Program-made: the position numbers and the translations under genes
Part shown: positions 25,801 through 36,773 of the stretch, one piece after another
Layout: the number at the start of each line of letters is the position of its first letter
Position numbering within the stretch: the stretch's first letter is position 1
From: Heliopora coerulea
Lineage: Eukaryota; Cnidaria; Anthozoa; Scleralcyonacea; Helioporidae
Reading direction: 5' to 3'
NCBI GenBank assembly: GCA_030142905.1
Contig: JASJOG010000280.1
Location: forward strand, 180,001 to 244,000
Length of the DNA: 64,000 nt
Notes under the pieces: generated by a model
What the model was told of the DNA's origin: nothing
Seen by the model: the letters and a program-made list of their open reading frames with translations, nothing else
The model's database searches: none

Positions 25801-28800
25801 CAAGTGATTTGATGTTGTTGGCAGTTTTTTGTCAGCTAAAGCTTTACAATGATAAAAAGTTTTCAACCAAAGTTCCAACACCTCCGGTCTCCTATGTTTC
25901 TTTTTAGCTTATTCAAATTGTTGGCTTTAAACTTGACACTTATTGACATGAGGTTTTATAGATATAAGGTATAGAAAGCAAGGTTTAAAACTAATAATTT
26001 CTCAGCATACGAAAATAGGGTCATCAAATGGACTTTCTCAAAATGCCTGAAAGGCTGCAAGGCCCGTCGAACTCAATTGTCTCGACGATTGACCTAATGA
26101 CGAATTAAGTCGTGTCCATTGACAAACTATTCTCAGTTTAGTAGTTGTAAGACGTTTAAAAAAAGCACTATACCACATCTGATGTGGACTAACTTGCAGA
26201 GTTAAGAAACTTTTTTTAGATTAAAGAACGACTAACAGCAATAATAATGAAAGTTAGTCGTTTAGAACAAAAGCATTATAACAATATATATATATGAATT
26301 TCTTTCGGCAATTGTAGGTCCGGAAGACCCAACTCATCAACACGCAATTACCATTCAAATCGAAGCTGCTCCTACGCCTATGTTGATGAACGAAGGTAAG
26401 GAAATAAAGCATTTCTTGATACAGAAACTTCGCCAATTTCCGATATCCCACAAAACCTTCAAAATGGATCACCCAATTCTATGTACAACAATGCAAATTT
26501 GCCATGAGTTTGCCCTAGAAATGTGCTGCAGTAAGTCATGTGGTTCTTAGGGGTTGTTAAAGGGCCTTTCTGCTGTTGTATGGACCTATCTGGATCGCTT
26601 TCATGCTTTTCAGAACAATGGAATACTTCACTATTGGCTCAATTCTAATATTATCTTTTATAAAAAGAGACTCACTATTGGAGTCGGAGTTTAACTATAT
26701 CATCTTGTACCTAAATTCCTATGGATTTTTCTGTTACATTGCTAGTTTTTCCTTGATTGACAGTTGACGAAAATAAAGCTTCATTCAGTATTTTACATTT
26801 TCGAATGTTTACTCTTCAAATTCTTCAAAGTTTATTACATTCAACATCCCACATACTGCTTATAGTCGTATATTACTTCGTATTTCCTAATCTTTATGAT
26901 AGATATCATTTAGTCAAGAATATCTCCCCAATTTAAAATCTAGGATCACTAACCCGCAAATGAATCGAGGATTAAGTTGTCCAAGAATTTTCTGTTGGTT
27001 TTGTCTTTATGGTGAATATTACTTTTCTTTAGTGTAATAATAACTTTTTATTTCATTTCATTAACAGATGAAACTAATGACGACACTCAAGGTTGTCCGT
27101 CGAATACAGTCGATAATGTCGAACAAACTATGGCCTGCATGAATGAACGAAATATTTCTCAAGGTGATAATGAAAGTATTCTGTAACGTATAGGCTTCAG
27201 TTATCCGTATGTACTTTGAATAAATAAAACACAAGTTCCCAAAACGAAACACAACGGGGTTTATTAACATGGTGGATCACAACAACACATGGAAAGAGAT
27301 CGTACTTCATCCGAGCATGCGCGAATAATGTATAATGAGATATGACAAATCCCCCCTTTCAAAAAGGAGAATAAGACTAAGTATTTATACTGTAGTAGCA
27401 ATAGTTTAACTGAAGAAATGTCTCAAGAGTGTCTTGTTAAAAAATGTCAAAAAACTGTTTGATCAAAAGTATCTCATGGGTTGTTTTCGATTTCTGATGG
27501 GGTATCTCTTGTTAGTTCTTCGAGTAGAGGGGTTTTTGTACTTAGGTCTTCCCTATCAGGGTCTTGTGGTCTTGGTGGCGTAGTCGGTTGAGTACTTTTA
27601 CTCAACTCAGTGTTCCTGGTAGGTGTGAATGCTGGAGTTGAAATTGATACTTCATTGGTTATTGGATAGGTCATTTCATTTTTCTCTGATACTTGAGGTG
27701 CACAAATTTGCTCTCAGCATTGTTTTTCCTGTATTAACCTTGAGCGTAGTTGTTCTTCATGTCATTTCCACAAAGTGTCTCCTACTTGAACCTCAAAATT
27801 TCTTGGACTGATTATTTCAATACCTTTCCCCGAATTCCACTTTGCTCCTTTCCCAAAATTGCGCACAAAAACTGGTTGGTCTAGTGTAAATTTTGGCCTG
27901 TTTGTCGAGGTTATCTTGGAATACTTTAACATCCTGTTTCGTCGTCTTTGCTTTCAGAGCACTCAGTCTGATTCTTGGTTGTCTGTTCATAAGTAATTCC
28001 GATGGTGACTTTCCTAATGCTGTAGGAGTGGCTCTAAGTGTTAGTAAAAACCTGTCTAACTTTGTCTGTAAGGATTTTCTTGTATTCCCAATTTTGCTTA
28101 GCTTATCTTTGAATTCCCCTACGTAGCGTTCTGCTAGTCCGTTGGTTGCAGGGTGTCACGGTGCGGTGAGTGTATGTTATGTATCATTCCCTTCGAGGAT
28201 CTTCTTAAATTCGGCACTTGTAAATTGTGTTCCATTGTCAGTAACAAGGTGTTATAGGAATCCAAAATAACTAAAAACATGTCTTCAACCTTGTTAGCGG
28301 TGGTTCTTTGTGACATTGGTACCATCTCTAAGAATTTAGAGTAGGCATCTACTATCACTAGGAATGTCTTTCTTTGGTATTAACCCGCAAAATCCAGGCG
28401 TAGACGCTTCCATGGTCCAGCTGGCCATGACCATGAGGCACGGTGAGATGAAGGAGGGGCTTTGGCGGTTTCTTGGCAAGTGGTGCATAATTCTTCTATT
28501 TCTTTGTCTAGTCTTGGCCACCATAAATACTTTCGTGTTAGTTGTTTCATTTTTACCATGCTTAGGTGTTCAGCATGTAGATCTTTGATGAGAATAGTAC
28601 GTAGTGATTCTGGTATAACCACTCGAGAGTTCCATAATAATACTCCACCCTCATGGGTGAGTTCCAGTCTTTTGTTGTAATAGGGTTGGAACCGTTCTTC
28701 TGTTTTTTTTAAGCCAAGCGTTTTTAGCGTTGTGTAGAACTTCTCTCAGTACAAGGTCATTTTTGGTTTCCTGAGTCACCATTTTTGCGTTTACGATCAG

Positions 28801-31800
28801 GTCTCACTCAATAAACATAACGTTTACAGTTACTTTTTCTTGTGATGAAAGTTTACCGTTGATTGGTTTCCTGGACAAGAAGTCTGCGTACACATTGTCT
28901 TTCCCAGAAATGAATTCTATTGTATAATCGTAGGCAGCTAGAAGTAATGACTGGGACTGGCTTGTTTTTCACTAATAATGTGATCAGCAGTTTGTGGTCT
29001 GTAAAGAGTTTGAAGTGTCTCCTTAGTAGGTACTCACAGAACTTGGTAACTCCGAAAACAATCGCTAAAGACTCACTTTCGATTTGAGAGTAGTTTTGTT
29101 CTGCGCAGTTTAGTATCCTTGATGCGTAAGCCACAGGTTGTAATGGACCGTCAGCGCTGGGTTGTAATAAAGCAGCTCCTACTCCAATAGAGGATGCGTT
29201 GCACTGTAGGACTAGATCTGCATTAGAATCATAGTGTCGTAAAACAGAATCTGAGCAAAAAGCCTCTTTGATGTTTACAAAAGCATCTTGTTCAGGGTTG
29301 CCCCATTTTCAACGTCTTTCTTTCCGTAGTAGTCGGCATAAAGGTGATACACTTTTCGCAAAATCTGCTACGAATTTACGAAGTAAATTGGCACTACCTA
29401 CAAATGATTGAAGTTCTGTAACTTTTGTTAGTGGGTCAGCATCGTGTATAGCTTGTACATTCTCTTTAGTTGGTGAAATTCCAGCATCTGAAATTGATGT
29501 ACCTAGATAAACAATCTCATTAAGCCTGAAAAAAAACTTGTCAGGATTCAGTTTAAGTCCACATTCTTGCAATCTCCGTAATACTCCATGTAAGTTGTCT
29601 AGGTGTGCTTCATCAGTGTCCTCTGAAACTAGTATGTCGTCAATACAAGCACAGCAACCTGGAAGGTCTCTTAAAACGTTCCCTATTGTGCGTTGGAAGA
29701 TGGATGCTGCACTACTAACTCCGTAAGTCAGGCGTTAGTATTTGTACAAGCCCAGATGTGTAATCATTGTAGCGTACTTCCTGCAGTATGGGGTAAACTA
29801 TAGTTGATGATAGGTCTGGGAGAAGTCAATCTTTGTGAACTTCTTCCCTCCTGGCATTTTGCTCAATAATTCTTCAAGGGTTGGTTCAGAGTATTGTTCC
29901 AGAACAGAAAACTTGTTAATTGTTGCAGAGTAGTCACCACAAATTCTCAGGTCTCCATTTGGTTTGATTACAGCAACTGTCGGTGAAGCCCATTCTGAAT
30001 GTTCTACTTTCTCAATGATATCTTCTTCCACTAGTTTCTCTAGTGCTTCTTCGTACTTTGAACGAATTGAAAAAGGTACCACTCTTGGTTTGGTGAACAC
30101 GGGGTTTTCATCTTTTACTCGTAAAGACACTTGAACTCCCTTAAGTTTTCCCACCAAGCACTTGTCAAAAAGGTCAGGGTATTGGTGTAAATATCTTCAG
30201 CTGTGGTAGAAACCAAATTAAATATATTCTGTCAAGGTAAGGTAAATTTAGACATCATGTCACGGCCTAGAAGCAGTGGCGTAACCAGGATTTTCTGTCA
30301 AGGGGGGCCACAAAAAACCTTGAGGGGGCCGATCTTAAGCGAGGCATATTATGCAGCGTCGATCCTGTTAAGGAAGAATCCAAGTAGAGGCTGGCAGAGT
30401 GCACCTAAAAATGCACTGGCTTCATATACATTTAATTTGTAATCATCAATCAGTGATTGAATATATTTATATACCATATACATTTGTGATAATCTAAATA
30501 CTTTAATCAAAGCTGGAACAAAACACAAGTGTAAACGACAAACAAGTGTCAAGCATCAAACTATTATAATGTTACAACTAATCTTCTAGGTTTTGGATTC
30601 CATTTCACCAGAAACTGTTCAAAAGTAATTGCTCTGGCGATGCAATTCTCAAAATGCAATAGAGTTAAACTTGTTTCCCGGTAGGGTGTCATGCTACGTC
30701 GATGACAAGTGTCAATTCTATTCAGTGCAGAAAAGACACATTCCACCACAGAGCTGGAGTACCCAGCAGTTACAGCAATCAAATAAAGTTGCTGTAAGAT
30801 ATCATCACCAGTTAATGTTAACACAAATTGTTTTAACTATGTCATCTTGTTCTCTTTCTTTTCTTCTTTTGTCATCCTTCCCTTTGCTTCATTTTCTGCT
30901 TTCTTCTTCTGGAATTCAGCTTCTACCAATCTATCCTGTGTGTCGCTAAAATCCATTATAACACTGCGAAACACGGCACACTCACTTTATAGTTGATCAA
31001 AAGAGAGCTCTTCGACTCTCCGACTGACCACTGGAATAGTCTTGGCATAGTCTAAAAGTGGTTTAAGCTCTTCTGCATCGAGAAAAGGGATGTTAGATGG
31101 TTTTAACGTTTGAAACGATGTCCACAGCTGTCGATTTACATCATTAAATCGGTTGTCAAACTCAACATTGAGATTATTGATTACTTCAACTGCCAAGGCA
31201 TGTAACTCCTCTAGGTTATTATTCTCATCTCGATAACATGGAAGGTTCTCTGTCACAACAGAATCCTGGAGCTTTTCAGGAATTGTTCTTTTCCTTTTAG
31301 AAAGTTGCGGGTGAATTTCGTCATCTGAAGCAGTACCTCTTTCTGGGTAAATGATATGTGTGATATGAGCCAGCGTGTACTTGTCAATCAGGTTATTTAG
31401 TTGTTTTCTTACAGACTCCAATACACTAAGTGCAGTTGCTATGTCACAATCTGACTTCTGGAACGTTTTGTTGAGAATATTCAACAAGGATAAGACATCC
31501 ATCATGAATGTTATAAGGAAAATGTTGACAGGCTGCTCTACAGATGAGAAATAGCCTCTAGCCTTGGCACGATTGTCTGGATCCACTGATGTTGAAGTAC
31601 TGCATTTCTTCAAACTTGTACGTATATCATCAAGACATTTAGAAATAACTTTGAGACTTAACAAATGTCCATCCCATCTGGTAATAATTAGCTTTTTCAA
31701 TGTTGTTCCTTCATAAAACTTATCGATCGGTGGGATCTTGAAAAAATTATATAAATCCTGATTTAACTGAAAGAAATCACCCAGTTGCAAAATGGTAGAC

Positions 31801-34800
31801 AAAGTATCTTTAAACACCAAGGCAAGGCGATGGTTGAGGCAGTGAACATATGGGATATAACGACAACAATGTTCCTTGACCAACTGCTGTAACCCACCTG
31901 CCAGAAATTGGAGAACAAATTAGGAAATTATTTGTGTCCTACAACAAGCAGTTGACTGGGTTTTCAAGTTTGAGGGCCCGGTCAAGTCTAAATTGTATTA
32001 TTCAGTAACCACCCTTTCCTTATGTAACATTAGTGTACTTTTTAAAAATTTGGTTTTTTTGGAAGGTCATTTAATTAAAAGCTTAAATTGTTTAAAGTTT
32101 TGTACATACCTAAGCTTCATTTTGGTTGATTGCTTAGCCACATAATATTGCAATGATTTTTTTCTGAGAAGAGAAATCACGTAACACGTTTTGAATGCTA
32201 TTCTAAAAATAAAACATAATCAACTCGACACTAACCCTTTTCACCTGACATGACACTAGCACCGTCGAATGTATTAGACACCAACCCATCTGCCAAGGAT
32301 ATACCATGCTCATCAGCAAGAGTTGTTTCAGCAATATTCATAAGACCCTTGGCAGACCTATCTTCAGTAATTTTGACATCTACCACGTGCTCTACAACTC
32401 CACCTTTGCATTTGTTCCAGTATCTCAGCGAAATACCTTCCAATTCCCTTAAAGATTTTAACAAGAAAATAAACAGTACATCAATACCAGTATGATCAAT
32501 CTATACAATTATAACACATCTTGTATATGCTATTGTAAAGCATTCAAGTAATCATCTAAATACCGGTAATGGCTGTTGGAAGTTCCATCCATCACGAGGG
32601 TAAACAACTCAGCTTCCTTGCATTCATTTGCCACCGTTTCCCGTACAATCTCAGCAAAAGTTTCTACAACTTCGTTTTGAATTGCTGGAGATGTATAATT
32701 CGCATTCTTTGGGAGTTGTCTTGCTATATCTTGCAAACCAGGATAGTGGACGAAAAGAAGATCAGATAATGTGTTTAAATACAATCCTCCTGATATTGTC
32801 TCATCAAAGTCTGTATTCTCATGTCCAAGAAATGGCTGGCCGTTAGCAACTAGATACTTCGTGGTGGTGAATACAGGTTTTAGCCATATTTTATGCTCTG
32901 GTCGTACTTGGATGGGATTGTGAACAGTTTGACAACGCTTCTCTCGGTACTCTTTCTCCTTCCAAGTCGCCATTGCTCGTTTACGGACCTCTGATTGCTC
33001 ATGTTTCTTGAATCCTTTTCCACTTTCCATCGCTGTTTTCCAGTTTGAGAAACCAGTTTCGATGAAAGTTTTTTCTTTAGTAGAGTCTTTCGAGAACATT
33101 TTACATGCATAACAAAAACATGCGTCAACATTTTCAAAATACTCCAACCAGGAAAAAACGCTATACCATACGCTTTGGAAAGATCTTTCTCGGTTTCCTT
33201 GTTTCTTCTTTGGGTATTGCTGAAGTAGAGGCTTTGATTGTGTTCGAGAGAATTGAGACTGGTGTGACTTTGCTGTAGAAAATTGGGACAACATATCCAA
33301 CCACAAATTAAGTAAAATGTACCAAGCAAGGAGTTCGAATTCGAGGTTTTATGTTGTCACATGTCACATAAACGAACTTCCGAATGTATCACTGAGCCCG
33401 CGTTCAAGTATACCACAGAAAAAGACACAGTGCAATTTACTTAGTGTAACCCTCATTAAAATACATCAAAATATATTAGCAATGCCAATTATGCCATCCA
33501 GCATACAAATTATCGCCCAATCACCCAAAAGTTCTCTTTCGTCCACGGCAGATGACAAAAAGAGTAATACACACTTAACCTATTTTTTAAAGTTTTCTAG
33601 CCAAAGCAAATTTTCTCAGGAGGTCCCAGAATTTTGTCAGGTGGGGCCAGGCCCTCGACCTCCTTTCTGACTACGCCTTTGCCTAGAAATGATTGACCTT
33701 TTGCCACACGAATCAAAAGTTTTCCCACTTGATTTCCAACCTTAATATTCATCTTTTTTCTCCCCCCAAACATTTGATAGTGTTCCAGGTATAGCCTTCC
33801 AGGATCACAGTTGGTGGTTTGAGTGTATCAACTTGATTTCCCCCCCAAAAAAAATCTGAAGAATTTAGCAATGTCAATGAACTGCCCGTGTCAATTTCCA
33901 TAGGAACTTCCTTGTCTTCAATTGTAACAAAAAGTTTGTGAAAGGGGTGGTGTATTAGTAGGTTCCCCAGATGATGCAACACTTTTCATGTAGACTGTGA
34001 ATTGATTGTCAGAAGTTTCTTCAGTTTCACTTGGACCTGTTTCCCCAGTAGATGTAGCAGTAACATGGTGTGCTTTGATGCTGTTTTCACTTCCCCTCTT
34101 TCTTGAAACAGACTTTAGCTAGGTGTCCTGCTTTTGAGCTTTAGTTGCAAGTAGTTTTTGTGTGGCTACAATTGTGTGCCCTTATGCTGGAGGGATCCAC
34201 ATCTAAAACATTTTTTCCCTTCAGTCTTAGTTTTTGGCATGGGTTGGCTCCTTTTATCTTGTTTTGGGTTGTGCTTTTTGTTGACAGTATTTACTACGTG
34301 GAGTTTTGAATTGGATTGGTCTGTATTTGTCTTTAGTGAGGTAGATGAACGATCTTCAAGCTCGATACTAAGAAAATGATTTCTGAGCCTCAGACGGGGA
34401 TCGAACCCGCAACCTGATGACCGTGAGACGCTCTAACCATTGACCTACCGAGACTGAGATGGTGAGCTAAGGTGCAAATTGGACATATATGTGCGACCTA
34501 AGTGGAAGCCACTATATATTAGCAAAGCTCTCACGTTCCTCAAACATTAAACTGTCGTTAGTAACTTAGACTCTTTTTCTGCCAACTCGTCAGCTCGAGC
34601 AACGCCCAGGGCTTGTTCAAAAGTCCTGTCTTCTGACAGTAATTTCGTCTTTGTAGTTTGGCTTTTTACTCCCCCAACAAATTGATCTCTTAAAGCTCTA
34701 GTAAGGTAGGGGCCAAAATTGCAATGCACTGCTAAACGTTTAAACTTGTTTGCGTACTCAGTTACGCTTTCATTTTCACTTTGGATAGTGTGATGGAAAC

Positions 34801-36488
34801 GGTAGGCCTCCGAGTACCTTGGGTTTGTAGTAGCCTTTCAAAATTTCTACAAGCTGGTCGTATGTTTTATCAGCAGGTAAATTTGGAAGACAAAGATCTT
34901 TTAGTGCACTTTATGTTTTCTTACCGATCAAAAAGATGGTAATGGCAACTTTTTTCCTACCTGCAGCTCGCTTTGCCTCTTCGGTAGTATCGTCTGCCAC
35001 TTGACCAATGTTATTAGCCACGAAGTAAGAATTTAGGCGTTCGCAATAATCTGTAAAGTCAACACCGTCGAATGGTTCCAAAATGCCTAATTGCGGTCGT
35101 AATTGCAATGTCATCATTGTAAACGAAATCTTTAATCCTCATCGCCAGTTTGTAGTGTATAGGATTCAGTTATCCGTATGTACTTTGAATAAATAAACAC
35201 ACAAGTTTCCAAAAACGAAACACAACGGGGATTATTAACATGGTGGATCACAACAACACATGGAAAGAGATCGTACTTCATCCGAGCATGCGTGAATAAT
35301 GTATACTGTAATATGACATATTCGATAATGATTAGTTAAACCGTAGAAGTATTTGGTCGATATTTTATATTTGTTGAAGTTCAACTCTTAAACTTCTGAT
35401 AAGAGAAAGCCTATTAATTTCAAAGCTTAAACCCTCCTTTAAATGGCAATCTCACCCGTGTTTCACTTGCTTTATTTTAATATTCTTAACTCATTAAATT
35501 TCCGACCTCTGAACATTCTATTTCATATTTAATTCTTGTAAACTGTCATTTTATATATACTTCGATATGTATAAATATGCACATATGTATATATGTATAT
35601 AATATATATAAGGATAATTTATAACGCTCTATGGCCTTTTGGATCATATTGAGCACTCTACAGGATGAGTCATGTCGCTAGCGAATTTGCGCACTCTCAC
35701 TAGTCTCTAGTTAGAGCACTCTGACATGGCTTAGATATACCACATGTGTGGGACATTTGAGTTGCCTATATAATATAGGCTTCTCCATCCTGCTCGTCAG
35801 CACTACACTGATGAGGCCCAGTAGGCCGAAACGGTTCGTCTGTAGTTAGTTAAGTATAATTTATAAATGTATATATGTATTTGTGTTATATGTATATCTG
35901 TATATGTGTATATCAATTTATCTGTATATATGAAAATGTGTATATGTACATATCTGTATATATCTATATCTGTATATCTGTCTATCTTTTATTTGGTGAG
36001 TTACGTCACTGTTTCGGAATCGAGCAATGACGTGATTAGTTTGATATTGCCTGCTTCCGGTTACTTATGCGAAATTTATTCTGGTGACGGCATTTTGTGA
36101 GGATTTCCTATCTTTTGCTTAGTAGGCGTGTTTTGTTAGCCTTACTTAATCTTACTAGCGTTATACCGAGCCACTCAACCTTCTATATATGTGTATATAT
36201 TAATATATATGTATGTATATGTAGTAGTGAGATTTCGCTTGAGAGTATATGGTTGCTACTCCGAGTTTCACGCGGATGCGATCTTCAGGCAAGTTGCCTG
36301 AGATTGAGACTGAAGATCGCATCCGCGTGAAAGTCGGAGTAGCAACCATATACTCTTAAGCGAAATCTCACTACATTTAAGCTCTGCCTCACATGGCATC
36401 GAGCACTCTTGGATTCATCGTAAATATTATATACATGTATATATATCGAACATATATATGTAACTCAGGTACATATATATATAACATC

Positions 36489-36528
<40 letters not shown>

Positions 36529-36532
36529 CATC

Positions 36533-36581
<49 letters not shown>

Positions 36582-36741
36582 CTACTCAGAGTTTCACGCG
36601 GTACGCGATTATCAACTCTGAGTAGCGACAGCATTTTACTGTAAAAGAAATAATATATTACGCTCTACGTATGGTATTGAGCGCTCATAAACCTTACGCC
36701 TTTATTGTGACATTTGTGTTGCACACTCTTCTTGGTATATG

Positions 36742-36773
<32 letters not shown>

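Larger units (their letters stand above)
27182..35318 (-). mobile_element. Ty3/gypsy LTR retrotransposon with nested hAT and SINE
   Basis: An element of about 8.1 kb bounded by LTRs 27182-27347 and 35151-35318, each beginning TGT and ending ACA, and flanked by the 5-bp target duplication TATTC (27177-27181 and 35319-35323). On the minus strand it encodes Gag, protease, RT, RNase H and integrase in the gypsy order. Just inside the 3' LTR is a purine tract (complement of aatcccccctttc, about 27348). Next to the 5' LTR is a primer-site-like TGGCGATGAGGA (complement, about 35133-35146). A hAT transposon (30274-33681) and a SINE (34340-34554) have inserted into it. All reading frames are broken. 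Confidence 0.93.

Noticed and set aside
30629..30949. Plus-strand 106-residue frame
   Set aside because: Antisense to the hAT transposase C-terminus.
34375..34460. A tRNA gene on the minus strand
   Set aside because: Acceptor stem and box B are good, but the anticodon arm does not pair and the unit is embedded in a repeated SINE with a target duplication.
36389..36644. Open frames on both strands with poly Tyr-Ile
   Set aside because: Pure products of (TA)n microsatellite.
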